DNA of 32,585 nt from positions 1 through 32,585 of the forward strand of contig CAMBSR010000002.1 in the NCBI GenBank assembly GCA_945870475.1, read 5' to 3'. Shown here in pieces: positions 5,565-14,520 of this stretch (its first letter is position 1; the number at the start of each line of letters is the position of its first letter). The position numbers and the translations under genes were made by a program. Under the pieces are notes generated by a model. It saw nothing but the letters and a program-made list of their open reading frames with translations. It was not told the DNA's origin and did not search any database. Source of the stretch: Phycisphaera mikurensis NBRC 102666 (GTDB taxonomy: Bacteria; Planctomycetota; Phycisphaerae; Phycisphaerales; SM1A02).

Positions 5565-8556
5565 GAAGCCCGCTCCCGTCCGCACGTCCGCTCCGGCCGC
5601 CGCCCCCGCAGGCCGTGCCGCACCGCGTGACCCCGCCTTCGAACGCCGCGTCCAGGAGATCGGCGCCGAGTACCTGCGCACCGCGCGAGAGGCCGGCGCC
5701 GGCGTCTTCAGCGGCAGCCTCTCGGTGTTCAAGGACAAGCTCATGGACTGGGCGATGCAGGACGAGGCGTTCCGCGTCCAGCTCTTCCGCTTCGTGGACT
5801 GCTTCCCGACGCTGCGCAGCAACGACGCCATCTACGAGCACCTCACCGACTACCTCTCGCAGCCGGGCGTGAAGGCGCCGCCGGGCTTCGAGCTCGGCAT
5901 GGCGGCGGGCGGCCTGGCGAAGGGCCTGATGGCGAAGACCATGGCCGGCCAGATCGAGGGCATGGCGTCCAAGTTCATCGCCGGCACCGATGCGGCGAGC
6001 GCCCTTCCCTCGCTCGAGAAGATGTGGAAGAACGGTCTCTGCTTCAGCGTGGACCTCCTGGGCGAGGCCTGCGTGAGCGACGAGGAAGCCCGCCTCTACC
6101 GGCAGAAGTACCTGGACCTGGTGGAGAACCTGCCCAAGCGCGTCGCCAGCTGGCCGGGCAATCCCGTCCTGGAGAGCGACCACCTGGGCGCTGTGCCGCG
6201 CACCAACGTCAGCATCAAGATCAGCAGCCTGAGCGCGCGCGTCGACCCGATCGACACCGAGGGCTCCATCCGCACGCTCATGGCGGAGATCCTGCCGATC
6301 CTGGAAAGCGCCAGGAAGCACGGTGTTCTCGTCAATTTCGACATGGAGCAGTTCGCGCTCAAGGACCTCACCATCGAGCTCCTCAAGCGCTGCTGCGAGG
6401 CGGTGGACTTCGAGGCCGGCCTTGCCATGCAGGCCTACCTGCGCAGCGCGCCGGACGACGCGCGCAGCGTGGTCGAGTGGGCCAAGCGCACCGGGCGCGT
6501 GGTCACCGTGCGACTGGTGAAGGGCGCGTACTGGGACTACGAGACCATCCACGCCGAGCAGCAGGGATGGCCGGTGCCGGTGTGGAGCCGCAAGTGCGAC
6601 ACCGACGCGTGCTTCGAGCGCGTGGCGCAGTACTTCATCGAGAACAGCCCGCGCAAGATCGGCGAGGGCGGCGTGAAGCTCGCGCTCGGCTCGCACAACG
6701 CGCGCTCCATCGCGGCCGCGCTCGCCACGCTCGAGAAGCACGGGCTGCCGAAGTCGGCGATCGAGCTGCAGATGCTCCACGGCATGGGCGACCCGCTCAA
6801 GGCCGCGGCCATCGCCATGGGCCTGCGCGTGCGCGAGTACGTGCCGGTGGGCGAGATGATCCCCGGCATGGCGTACCTGGTGCGTCGCCTCCTCGAGAAC
6901 ACTTCCAACGAGAGCTGGCTCAAGGCCGGCTTCCTGGACAACGCCGACGTCTCGTCGCTGGTGGCGAGCCCGTTCCGCGAGCACGATTCCGACCCCGGCG
7001 TCGAGCGCATCCGCCTGGCCCCCGAGCGCCACACCCTCTCCTGCGCCGCCGCCGGCGTGGGCGACGGACGCCCGTTCTTCACGGAGCCGATGCGGAACTT
7101 CTCCGTTTCCTCGGCGCGTGACGCGTATCGCGCGGCCATCGCGTCGACTGCGGTGCCGAGCGTGGCGAACGATTCCACCGTGACCGACGCCGCCCGTGCC
7201 GTGGCCGCCGCCGACGCCGCGTTCCCGCGCTGGCGCGACCGGCCCAACGCCGAGCGCGCCGACATGCTGGTGCGCGCCGCGGCCACCATGCGCGCACGCC
7301 GCGACGAGCTCTCCGCCATCGTCATCAAGGAGAGCGGCAAGACCTGGCGCGAGGCCGACGCCGACGTCTGCGAGGCGATCGACTTCTGCGAGTACTACGC
7401 GCGCGAGTCCACCAAGCTGTTCGCGCGCCAGCGCCTGGGCAACTTCGTCGGCGAGCTCGACGAGCAGTGGTACCAGCCGCGCGGCGTGGCCGCGGTGATC
7501 AGCCCGTGGAACTTCCCGTTCGCCATCTGCTGCGGCATGACCGTGGCGGCGCTGGTGACGGGCAACACCGCGGTGGTGAAGCCCGCGGAGCAGACCCCGG
7601 CCATCGCCAAGGTGCTCTGCGACATCCTGTGGGCGGCCGGCGTGCCGCGCGACGTGCTGCACTTCGTGCCCGGCCCCGGCGAGACCGTCGGTGCCGCGCT
7701 GGTGCGCGACCCGCGCGTGGCGCTCATCGCGTTCACGGGCAGCAAGGCCGTGGGCCTCGACATCATCAAGGCCGCGGGCGAGCCGCGCGAGGGCCAGGAG
7801 TTCGTCAAGAAGGTGGTCTGCGAGATGGGCGGCAAGAACGCCCTCATCATCGACGAGAGCGCGGACCTCGACGAGGCCGTGCTCGGCGTGCGGCAGAGCG
7901 CCTTCGGCTTCCAGGGCCAGAAGTGCTCGGCGTGCAGCCGCGTGATCGTGCTCGACAGCGCGTACGACGTCTTCCTCCACCGCCTGGTGGAAGCGACGCG
8001 CGCGCTGGTGGTGGGCGACCCGCGCGAGCCCGGCACCGACGTCGGTCCGGTGATCGACGCCGAGGCCGCCGCCAAGATCCGCTCGTACATCGAGATCGGC
8101 GCCAAGGAAGGGAAGCTCGAGCTGACGCTCCCCGTCCCCGCAGGACTCGAGGCCAAGGTGGGCATGCCCTACGTCGGCCCCACCATCATCAGCGGCGTGC
8201 GCGCGGATGCGCGCGTCGCGACCGAGGAGATCTTCGGACCGGTGCTCGCAGTGATCCGCGCCAAGGACTTCGACGAGGCGCTGCGCATCGCCAACGCGCC
8301 CGCGTACAAGCTCACGGGCGGCATCTACACGCGCAAGCCCATGAACCTCGAGCGCGCCAAGCGCGAGTTCCGTGTCGGCAACCTCTACGTGAACCGCGGC
8401 ATCACCGGGGCGCTGGTCGGGCGCCAGCCCTTCGGTGGCTTCGGCATGTCGGGCGTCGGCAGCAAGGCCGGCGGCAGCGACTACCTGCTGCAGTTCGTGG
8501 AGCCGCGCGCCTGCTGCGAGAACACCATGCGCCGGGGCTTTGCGCCCGGGCTGTGA
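5545..8556 (+). CDS. putA: Bifunctional proline dehydrogenase / L-glutamate gamma-semialdehyde dehydrogenase (PutA)
   Basis: This 1003-residue fused enzyme oxidises proline to glutamate: FAD-dependent proline dehydrogenase first, then an NAD-dependent aldehyde dehydrogenase. The PRODH barrel spans roughly residues 100-460, with VTVRLVKGAYWDYE, LALGSHNARS and LQMLHGMGDPL followed by REYVPVGEM. The ALDH part spans about 500-990. It has SPWNFPFAI, FTGSKAVG, the general-base Glu760 (CEMGGKNA) and catalytic Cys794 (GQKCSACSR). There is no N-terminal ribbon-helix-helix domain, so it should not repress its own gene as E. coli PutA does. The ATG at 5545 was chosen over an upstream in-frame ATG because it sits 6 nt after TATACT and starts the conserved sequence. 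It overlaps the glycosyltransferase by 20 nt. Confidence 0.95.
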   Translation: MAFFTRKKPAPVRTSAPAAAPAGRAAPRDPAFERRVQEIGAEYLRTAREAGAGVFSGSLSVFKDKLMDWAMQDEAFRVQLFRFVDCFPTLRSNDAIYEHLTDYLSQPGVKAPPGFELGMAAGGLAKGLMAKTMAGQIEGMASKFIAGTDAASALPSLEKMWKNGLCFSVDLLGEACVSDEEARLYRQKYLDLVENLPKRVASWPGNPVLESDHLGAVPRTNVSIKISSLSARVDPIDTEGSIRTLMAEILPILESARKHGVLVNFDMEQFALKDLTIELLKRCCEAVDFEAGLAMQAYLRSAPDDARSVVEWAKRTGRVVTVRLVKGAYWDYETIHAEQQGWPVPVWSRKCDTDACFERVAQYFIENSPRKIGEGGVKLALGSHNARSIAAALATLEKHGLPKSAIELQMLHGMGDPLKAAAIAMGLRVREYVPVGEMIPGMAYLVRRLLENTSNESWLKAGFLDNADVSSLVASPFREHDSDPGVERIRLAPERHTLSCAAAGVGDGRPFFTEPMRNFSVSSARDAYRAAIASTAVPSVANDSTVTDAARAVAAADAAFPRWRDRPNAERADMLVRAAATMRARRDELSAIVIKESGKTWREADADVCEAIDFCEYYARESTKLFARQRLGNFVGELDEQWYQPRGVAAVISPWNFPFAICCGMTVAALVTGNTAVVKPAEQTPAIAKVLCDILWAAGVPRDVLHFVPGPGETVGAALVRDPRVALIAFTGSKAVGLDIIKAAGEPREGQEFVKKVVCEMGGKNALIIDESADLDEAVLGVRQSAFGFQGQKCSACSRVIVLDSAYDVFLHRLVEATRALVVGDPREPGTDVGPVIDAEAAAKIRSYIEIGAKEGKLELTLPVPAGLEAKVGMPYVGPTIISGVRADARVATEEIFGPVLAVIRAKDFDEALRIANAPAYKLTGGIYTRKPMNLERAKREFRVGNLYVNRGITGALVGRQPFGGFGMSGVGSKAGGSDYLLQFVEPRACCENTMRRGFAPGL

Positions 8557-8613
8557 GGCGGGCGTGACGGCAGCACCCGCAATGCACCGGCATCGGCCCG
8601 CGTTGACCCGGGA

Positions 8614-9507
8614 ATGATCGCACGCTGCTCCCCGCATCTCCGCCGCTGCATGGTCACCATGGCAACCGTGGCGGCCGCCGCCTGCCTGATGGCGGCCACG
8701 ATCCCCGGCCGCATGGACCAAGGTGAAGGCACCCGCCGCACCTGGACCATCGAGGGCACGGAGCGAGAGGCGATCGTCCATCTGCCATCCGGCGCGCCAC
8801 GCCCCTGCCCGCTGATCCTGGCGTTCCACGGCCACGGCGGCAGCGCACAGCGCGTCTCGCGATCCATGCACCTGCAGGACGAATGGCCGGGTGCCGTCGT
8901 CGTCTATGCGCAGGGGCTTCCCACCAAGAGCCAGCGCGTCGATCCCGAGGGCAAGCGTCCCGGCTGGCAGAATCGCCCGGGCGAGTACGGTGACCGTGAC
9001 CTGAAGCTTATGGACTCGATCGTGGATTCGCTGCGCAACGAGGGCTGGGTGGACGACACCCGCGTCTACGCCACCGGCCACTCCAACGGTGCCGGCTTCA
9101 CGTATGCGCTCTGGCTCGCGCGCCCGGAAATGCTCGCGGCCGTGGCGCCGGTGGCGGGAGGTTCGCTCGCCGCGAGGCAGCTTGTGCCGATGCCGTGCAT
9201 GCACATCGCCGGCCGGGCGGATGCCATCGTTCCCTTCGCCGGCCAGGAACGCGTGATGAACGTGGTGCGCCAGGTCAACGGGTGCGAAGGAACCGGGAAG
9301 CCATGGGCGAAGGAGTGCACCCGGTGGGAGTCGCCGCTGGGCACGCCCTTCGTGGCCATGGTCACCGACGGCGGCCACCAGTACCCGGCCGAGGCCCCTG
9401 CCCTGATCGTGCGCTTCCTGAGGGAACACTCCGCATTGATCCCCTGCGGACCGCCCGCACCGGGCGAAAGGTGGCCACGCGTGGTCCGTACGCGCAGCGC
9501 CAAGTAG
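8614..9507 (+). CDS. Exported alpha/beta hydrolase, PHB-depolymerase/feruloyl-esterase (LpqC-like) family
   Basis: This 297-residue serine hydrolase probably acts outside the cytoplasm on an ester. It opens with an Arg-containing n-region and a hydrophobic stretch (VTMATVAAAACLMAATI), consistent with a Sec signal. The first conserved strand is LILAFHGHGGS, whose HG forms the oxyanion region. Catalytic Ser157 is in GHSNGAG, Asp203 in GRADAIVPF and His255 in DGGHQYP: a complete triad. The segment RPGWQNRP before it is typical of the PHB depolymerase-like esterases. Family members act on polyhydroxyalkanoate or feruloyl esters, and the natural substrate here is unknown. It lies 57 nt after putA with no terminator between, so it could be co-transcribed. 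Confidence 0.88.
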   Translation: MIARCSPHLRRCMVTMATVAAAACLMAATIPGRMDQGEGTRRTWTIEGTEREAIVHLPSGAPRPCPLILAFHGHGGSAQRVSRSMHLQDEWPGAVVVYAQGLPTKSQRVDPEGKRPGWQNRPGEYGDRDLKLMDSIVDSLRNEGWVDDTRVYATGHSNGAGFTYALWLARPEMLAAVAPVAGGSLAARQLVPMPCMHIAGRADAIVPFAGQERVMNVVRQVNGCEGTGKPWAKECTRWESPLGTPFVAMVTDGGHQYPAEAPALIVRFLREHSALIPCGPPAPGERWPRVVRTRSAK

Positions 9508-9510
9508 GAT
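9505..9510 (+). promoter_or_regulatory. candidate -10 box overlapping the hydrolase stop codon
   Basis: TAGGAT begins with the TAG stop of the hydrolase gene and has the TA-N3-T core. It would give a leader of about 54 nt for the gene at 9571. No clear -35 is seen. Confidence 0.3.
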
Positions 9511-9570
9511 GCGGGACCGTTCTTCCGCACTTCCGCGGGGAACCCCCACTTCGCCCAAGGGCCACGACAC

Positions 9571-11943
9571 ATGATGACCATCGCCGGACTTGTCGTCCTC
9601 GCAAGCGCTTCGCTTGCCACCCCGTTCATGACGTTCCAGGCACCGCCGGCCGCGCCCGCGCAGGGCGCAGGCTCGGACGCCGCCCCGGCGGCCGCGCAGA
9701 CCGCGGTGGTTCCCTCGGAGTGGCCGCAGGTGGCCACCACCGACGGCGTGACCTTCACCATCAACGAGCCTTCCTACACCGCCATCGCCGGCAATACCGT
9801 GACGCTCCGCGCCGTGGTGCAGGTGAAGCGCGCAACGGGCAGCCCGACCGCGGGCACGCTCGACATGACCGCCGTGGTCACCTCCTCGGAGACGCCGGGC
9901 GTGGTCGAACTGAACGAGTTCACCATCAACACGTGCATGCTCGACGACGGTACCGGCGCGGCCACGCAGGCCGAGTTTGCCAAGCTCCTCGAGGGCGTCG
10001 GCTTCGATGCCACGCTGAGCACCATCGTCGAGGGCATCGCCATCGATTCCTCGCGCGACGTGAAGGACCTCTCGAACGCCGTCCCGGTGATCAAGGTCAC
10101 CGAGCGCAACACGGTGCTGATCTCCGTCAACGGCGCACCGCGCTTCGGTCCCTGCGGCACGGGCGGCTGGAAGCGCGTGGTGAACACGCCGAACATCCTG
10201 CTCAAGTCCCCGTCCGGTGCGTGGTACACCCGGCTTTCCTCCCAGGAATGGGTGAGCGCGGCCACCATGGAAGGCCCGTTCAACGCGGCGCAGACCGATC
10301 CGCCGCAGGACGTCATCACCGCGCTCGGCAAGCCGAAGGCGCCCCCCGCCGACGTGAAGGACACCATCGACCTGCACCGCACCACTCACGTCCAGGGTCC
10401 GCCGCCGGACGTCTACATCGCCATCCGTCCCACCGTCCTCGTATCCATCTCCGGCAAGCCGGAACTGGCCGACGCGTGCCCCGGCGTGCAGCGCGTGACC
10501 AACACGGCGGACACCATCCTCCGCAGCGGCAACGAGTGGTGGATCCTCGGCTCGGGCCGCTGGTTCGCCTCGACCGACCTGCTGAAGGGCCCGTGGGCAT
10601 ACCAGGCCGCCGACAAGGTTCCGGCCGCGTTCGCCAAGCTGCCGGCCAGCGGCAGGATGGGCGCCGTGCGCGCCAGCGTCCCCGGCACCACCGAGGCGAA
10701 GGCGGCGAGCCTCACCAGCAACCTGGTGCGCACGCTCACGCTCACCCGCGCCGATGCCAAGTGCATGCCGGTCTACAGCGGCCAGCCGCACTTCTCGCCG
10801 ATCGAAGGCAGCGCGCTCTCGTACTGCACCAACGCACGGCAGCCGGTGCTGAAGCTCGATGCGGCCTACTACTGCTGCGACGACGGCGCGTGGTTCACGG
10901 CCACCGACCCGAACGGCCCGTGGACGCTCTGCGATTCGGTGCCCGAGGCGATCTACTCGATCCCGGCCTCGTGCCCGGTGTACGCGTGCACGTACGTCGA
11001 GGTCTACGGCAGCACCCCGAACGCCGTGACCTACGGATCGACCGCCGGCTACTTCGGCACGTACATGCAGAACGGCACCCCGGTCTACGGCACGGGCTAT
11101 GACTACAACGCAGCCCTGCACGCCTCCACGGCGGACCAGGACGCGATGGCGGCCAACGACCCGAACTACGTGGCCCCGGCCTACCCGGCCACCTACGGCA
11201 ACCAGGCCGAGTACTCCCCGGATGACGGCACCTATGCGCCGCCGACGAGCAACGAGTACATCGATGACTACCCGGACATGTACTCCGACGTCTACGACGA
11301 CGGCTACGGCGGCTACGGCTGGTGCCCCTACTGGGGTTCCGCCTACGGCTACGGCTATGGCTATGGCTACGGCTGGAACGACTGGGGCCGCTGGCACCGC
11401 CGGTGGGACGACCACCGTCGCACGGCAGCAGCAGCGCGCGCAGCCAACGACCACCGCAACGACCTCGGCGGCATGGGCCGCGCGAACGCGAACGCGGCAG
11501 CCGCCGACCGCGCACGCGCGGGCGCCGGTTGGCGCGGCGGAGCGGGCATGGACGCAGGCATGCGTGGCGCCGGCGGCATGGGCATCGACCAGGGCATGCG
11601 CGGCACCGGCGGCATGGGCATCGACCAGGGCATGCGCGGCGTCGGCGGCATGGGCATCGACCAGGGCATGCGCGGCACCGAAGGCGTGGACCGCGGCATG
11701 GGCACCAACCGTGGCATGGGTACGCAGCCCGGCATGGGCACCAACCGCGGCATGGGCACCCAGCCGGGCATGGGCAACAACCGCTGGGGCGCAGCCAACG
11801 CGGCCAACAACCGCGGCGGTGGCGGCTACGGCGGCTCCCGCGGCGCGTCCGGCTTCCACAGCGCACAGCGCATGAGCGCGCCGAACTACGGAAATCGTGG
11901 TGGCGGCGGCATGCGCGGCGGTGGTGGTGGCGGTCGCCGCTGA
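9571..11943 (+). CDS. Large exported protein with three similar modules and Gly/Tyr- and Gly/Met-rich tail
   Basis: The 790-residue product has a short hydrophobic N-terminus (IAGLVVLASASLA) suggesting export, then an Ala/Pro linker. From about residue 180 to 510 three related modules repeat a pattern of V-SG-P-F ... NT--IL--....WY/WF.....GPW. Examples are VLISVNGAPRFGP, VLVSISGKPEL and MPVYSGQPHFSPIEG; WFASTDLLKGPWAY and WFTATDPNGPWTL. The third module ends in YVEVYGSTPNAVTYG and VYGTGYDY. This pattern is known from proteins loosely annotated as carbohydrate-binding family V/XII, whose function is not established. The tail is Tyr/Gly-rich (about 565-605), then Gly/Met-rich tandem repeats and a poly-Gly end. 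Start ATG at 9571 has AAGGG 9 nt upstream. A strong terminator follows. A surface or matrix role is inferred only. Confidence 0.82.
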   Translation: MMTIAGLVVLASASLATPFMTFQAPPAAPAQGAGSDAAPAAAQTAVVPSEWPQVATTDGVTFTINEPSYTAIAGNTVTLRAVVQVKRATGSPTAGTLDMTAVVTSSETPGVVELNEFTINTCMLDDGTGAATQAEFAKLLEGVGFDATLSTIVEGIAIDSSRDVKDLSNAVPVIKVTERNTVLISVNGAPRFGPCGTGGWKRVVNTPNILLKSPSGAWYTRLSSQEWVSAATMEGPFNAAQTDPPQDVITALGKPKAPPADVKDTIDLHRTTHVQGPPPDVYIAIRPTVLVSISGKPELADACPGVQRVTNTADTILRSGNEWWILGSGRWFASTDLLKGPWAYQAADKVPAAFAKLPASGRMGAVRASVPGTTEAKAASLTSNLVRTLTLTRADAKCMPVYSGQPHFSPIEGSALSYCTNARQPVLKLDAAYYCCDDGAWFTATDPNGPWTLCDSVPEAIYSIPASCPVYACTYVEVYGSTPNAVTYGSTAGYFGTYMQNGTPVYGTGYDYNAALHASTADQDAMAANDPNYVAPAYPATYGNQAEYSPDDGTYAPPTSNEYIDDYPDMYSDVYDDGYGGYGWCPYWGSAYGYGYGYGYGWNDWGRWHRRWDDHRRTAAAARAANDHRNDLGGMGRANANAAAADRARAGAGWRGGAGMDAGMRGAGGMGIDQGMRGTGGMGIDQGMRGVGGMGIDQGMRGTEGVDRGMGTNRGMGTQPGMGTNRGMGTQPGMGNNRWGAANAANNRGGGGYGGSRGASGFHSAQRMSAPNYGNRGGGGMRGGGGGGRR
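11557..11784 (+). repeat. in-frame tandem repeats encoding GMRGxGGMGIDQ and GMGTxx units
   Basis: Three 36-nt units at 11557-11592, 11593-11628 and 11629-11664 encode GMRG(A/T/V)GGMGIDQ. A shortened unit (GMRGTEGVDR) runs to 11694. Five 18-nt units then encode GMGTNR, GMGTQP, GMGTNR, GMGTQP and GMGNNR. All unit lengths are multiples of three, so expansion or contraction would keep the frame. Confidence 0.9.
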
Positions 11944-11970
11944 GTCGGCGAACATCTCACAGGAGAACCC

Positions 11971-12014
11971 GCAGGTTCCGGCCAACACGCGTTGGCCGGA
12001 ACCTGCTTTCTTTC
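11971..12014 (+). terminator. strong intrinsic terminator after the gene at 9571
   Basis: A perfect 16-bp stem is formed by 11971-11986 and 11991-12006 with a 4-nt loop (ACGC). A T-rich tract (tttcttt) follows. It begins 28 nt after the stop of the 790-residue gene. On the other strand no T-tract follows, so it probably stops rightward transcripts only. Confidence 0.85.
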
Positions 12015-12023
12015 CCGGGCGCG

Positions 12024-12037
12024 GTGCTCGCGAGCAC
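12024..12037. repeat. 14-bp perfect palindrome downstream of comM
   Basis: GTGCTCGCGAGCAC is self-complementary and lies 10 nt beyond the comM stop. With no T-tract it is a poor intrinsic terminator. It may stabilise the comM 3' end or be incidental in such GC-rich sequence. Confidence 0.4.
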
Positions 12038-12047
12038 GCACCGCCCT

Positions 12048-13598
12048 TCACCCCGCATGCCGATCAAGCACGCGGTACTGCACCGCCTCCGCCACGTGCA
12101 CGGCGCTCACCTGCGCCACGCCGTCAAGATCCGCAATCGTGCGTGCCATCCGTCGCACCTTGTCGTAGGCGCGAGCGCTCAAGCCCAGTTGCCCGATCGC
12201 CTCGCCGAGGAGCGCCCGCCCGGCGACGTCGAGCTCTGCCGCCGCATCGAGCGCCTTCCCGCGCAGGTGCGCGTTGAGCACCGCACCCTGCCGCGCGCGC
12301 TGCACCGCACGCGCGGCCATCACGCGCGATCGCAGTTCGGCGGTGCCCTCGCCCACGGGAGCTGCGGCCAGCCGCTCGAAGGGCACGGCCCGCACCTCCA
12401 CGTGCAGGTCGATGCGGTCGACGATGGGCCCGCTCACGCGCTCCATGTACTTCTCCTGCTCCCGCACACCGCGCGTGCCCGCGCCGCGATTGCCACGCGC
12501 AGTGGGATTCATGGCGGCCACCAGGATGCTCCTTGCGGGGAAGCGCGCGCTGCCATGCGCACGGGCCACCGTGATGAACCCGTCCTCGAGGGGTTCGCGG
12601 AGCGCTTCCAGCGCGCTTCGGCCGAATTCCGGGAGCTCGTCCATGAAGAGGACGCCGTGGTGCGCGAGCGTCACCTCGCCCGGGCGCGGGACTCCCGCCG
12701 CGCCGCCCCCGACGAGCGCCACCGTGCTGGCCGTGTGGTGCGGCGCCCGAAACGGCCGCTCGGTCACGAGCCGCGGCGCGCCGGAACCGGCCGCGCTCCA
12801 GATCCGCGTGACCTCGAGCGCCTCGTCGGGCTCGAGGGGCGGCATGATCCCGGGCAGCGCGCGCGCCATCATGGTCTTGCCGCACCCGGCCGGGCCGATG
12901 AGGAGCGCGTTGTGCCCGCCCGCCGCGGCGATCGTGAGCGCACGCTTCGCAGGGCCCTGCCCGCGGATCTCGCGGAAGTCGACCGCCGGCGCCGTCACCG
13001 CGATGGCCCCGCGCACGTCCACCGGCTGCGCCTTCGGCAGGACGCACGCGCCGCGGAAGAATGCCACCACTTCGGGCAGCGCCCCCGCGGCACGCACGTC
13101 CATCCCTTCCACCACCGCCGCCTCGCGCGCGTTGTCGGCCGGCACCACGATGCCTGCCAGCCCCAACCGCCGCGCCAGGAGCGCCATCCCCACCGCCCCG
13201 CGCACGCTGCGCAACGATCCATCGAGCGCCAGCTCGCCGGCGAGCATCCACGCGCCAACCTCCGGCACGCGATCGCCGCCTGTGCCGCCGCCGCTTCCTC
13301 GACCATCCGCCGCGTCCGGCGCCGCCAGAAGCAGCGCCACCGCAATCGGCAGGTCGAACGCCGGCCCCTGCTTCCGCAGGTCCGCGGGCGCAAGGCTGAT
13401 GGTGGTCCGGTGCCGCGGCGGTTCGAATCCGCTGGCCGCCATCGCACTCTTCACGCGTTCGATGCTCTCGCGCACGGCGAGGTCCGGCAGACCCACCAGC
13501 GCAATGCGTGGCAGCCCGCGCGACTGGAGCGAGACCTCCACGTCGCAGCGGACCGCATCGATGCCCTGCAGGGCGAAACTGGGAATGGTCACGAGCAT
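12048..13598 (-). CDS. comM: YifB/ComM family Mg-chelatase-like AAA+ ATPase
   Basis: This 516-residue protein matches the ComM/YifB family. ComM is a hexameric helicase that promotes branch migration during natural transformation; the family is widespread even in species not known to be competent. The N-terminal Lon-protease-like domain has GLPRIALVGLPD, ESIERVKSAM and DLPIAVALL. The AAA+ module has Walker A GPAGCGKT at about residue 235 and Walker B-like VLFMDELPEF, followed by the sensor region ILVAAMNPT. The C-terminal Mg-chelatase lid has LGLSARAYDKVRRMARTIADL. The usual four-Cys zinc cluster (CPCG) before the ARGNRGAGTRG stretch is absent here. The gene diverges from the TauE gene with 77 nt between the starts. 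Confidence 0.93.
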   Translation of the reverse strand: MLVTIPSFALQGIDAVRCDVEVSLQSRGLPRIALVGLPDLAVRESIERVKSAMAASGFEPPRHRTTISLAPADLRKQGPAFDLPIAVALLLAAPDAADGRGSGGGTGGDRVPEVGAWMLAGELALDGSLRSVRGAVGMALLARRLGLAGIVVPADNAREAAVVEGMDVRAAGALPEVVAFFRGACVLPKAQPVDVRGAIAVTAPAVDFREIRGQGPAKRALTIAAAGGHNALLIGPAGCGKTMMARALPGIMPPLEPDEALEVTRIWSAAGSGAPRLVTERPFRAPHHTASTVALVGGGAAGVPRPGEVTLAHHGVLFMDELPEFGRSALEALREPLEDGFITVARAHGSARFPARSILVAAMNPTARGNRGAGTRGVREQEKYMERVSGPIVDRIDLHVEVRAVPFERLAAAPVGEGTAELRSRVMAARAVQRARQGAVLNAHLRGKALDAAAELDVAGRALLGEAIGQLGLSARAYDKVRRMARTIADLDGVAQVSAVHVAEAVQYRVLDRHAG

Positions 13599-13616
13599 GG
13601 GCGCGATCTTCCAGCG

Positions 13617-13634
13617 CCCGGCGGAACCGCCGGG
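13617..13634. repeat. perfect 8-bp inverted repeat between divergent comM and TauE genes
   Basis: CCCGGCGG-AA-CCGCCGGG lies upstream of both genes, about 18 nt from the comM start and 30 nt before the TauE -10 box. It could be an operator for a dimeric regulator, a leader hairpin of comM, or chance in GC-rich DNA. Confidence 0.4.
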
Positions 13635-13663
13635 GAAGCACCGCCCTTTTTCCTGCCGATCGT

Positions 13664-13669
13664 TACGCT
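13664..13669 (+). promoter_or_regulatory. -10-like box of the TauE/SafE gene, predicted leaderless
   Basis: TACGCT has the TA-N3-T core and ends exactly 6 nt before the ATG at 13676. There is no Shine-Dalgarno site. The same hexamer occurs 8 nt before the peptidase start at 26989. Confidence 0.42.
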
Positions 13670-13675
13670 TTCCGG

Positions 13676-14500
13676 ATGGATCCGCAGACCATCGCCGAGT
13701 ACCTGGCCTTCGGGCTCTTCGGCGGCGTCATCGGCGGTCTTCTCGGCGTGGGCGGGTCCATCGGGATCATCCCGCTCGCCACCATCTTCATCTCCCCCGA
13801 CAAGCAGCAGCTCCAGGGCGCGGCCATGATCACCAATCTGGTGGTGGCAGCCACCGCGTACCGCCGCTACAGCCGCGCCGGGAAGATCGAATGGACATAC
13901 GCGCGGCGCATCCTGCCCGCGGCCATCGTCTTCGTCCTCGTCGGCGTGGCGGTGAGCACGCAGGTGGATGCCAGCGGATTCCGCGTCATGTTCGCCGTCT
14001 TCCTGGCCGCCATCGCCATCCGCGAGTTCATGCTCCTTGCAGGAGGCCATGAGCACGCGGAGGAGCACGCCCAGGAGCTCACCACCGCGCGCGGTGGCGG
14101 CATCGGCTTCACGATGGGTTTCCTGAGCGGCCTCCTGGGAATCGGCGGCGGCGTGGTGGGTATCCCGCTGATGCGTGCGTGGGCCCGCATCCCGATGAAG
14201 CGCGCGGTGATCACCAGCATCTGCACCATGGTGCCGCTCACCCTGGTGGGCGCCACGCTGAAGTCGGTCACGCTCTGGAACACACCGCTCGAGGGCGGCG
14301 GCACCGCCCTCTGGCCCACCCTGGTGATCGCCGCATGCCTGGCGCCCACCGCCATCGTCGGCAGCTGGCTCGGCGCGAGCATCAATGTCCGCGTCACCGG
14401 GAAGGCCGTGCGCTGGGTCCTTGCCCTGTACCTGCCGCTTGCGGCAGCATGGATGGCCTGGCCGGTGATTGCGCGTTGGTTGGCGGGTAATACCCACTGA
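13676..14500 (+). CDS. TauE/SafE family sulfite/anion exporter-like membrane protein
   Basis: This 274-residue integral membrane protein has about eight hydrophobic segments in two halves. Each half opens with the family's Gly-rich signature: GLFGGVIGGLLGVGGSIGII near the N-terminus and GFLSGLLGIGGGVVGIPL near residue 150. A short His/Glu-rich loop (GGHEHAEEHAQE) separates the halves and could face the cytoplasm or bind metal. Family members are proposed to export sulfite, sulfonates or other organic anions; the substrate here cannot be told. The ATG at 13676 begins the conserved sequence and sits 6 nt after TACGCT. An upstream reading frame exists but would overlap the divergent comM gene. 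Confidence 0.9.
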   Translation: MDPQTIAEYLAFGLFGGVIGGLLGVGGSIGIIPLATIFISPDKQQLQGAAMITNLVVAATAYRRYSRAGKIEWTYARRILPAAIVFVLVGVAVSTQVDASGFRVMFAVFLAAIAIREFMLLAGGHEHAEEHAQELTTARGGGIGFTMGFLSGLLGIGGGVVGIPLMRAWARIPMKRAVITSICTMVPLTLVGATLKSVTLWNTPLEGGGTALWPTLVIAACLAPTAIVGSWLGASINVRVTGKAVRWVLALYLPLAAAWMAWPVIARWLAGNTH

Positions 14501-14520
14501 ATCCGGCCCCTCGCCGGCCA

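Noticed and set aside
11557..11784. The short repeated units could be taken for a CRISPR array.
   Set aside because: The repeats are contiguous with no spacers, are multiples of three, and lie in frame inside a coding sequence.
5461..12051. A 2196-codon open frame on the minus strand running antisense to putA, the esterase and the 790-residue protein.
   Set aside because: Its translation is a run of Ala/Val/His/Arg/Gly-rich sequence with no domain, and it lies opposite three genes with clear motifs. Long antisense frames are expected from codon bias in GC-rich DNA.
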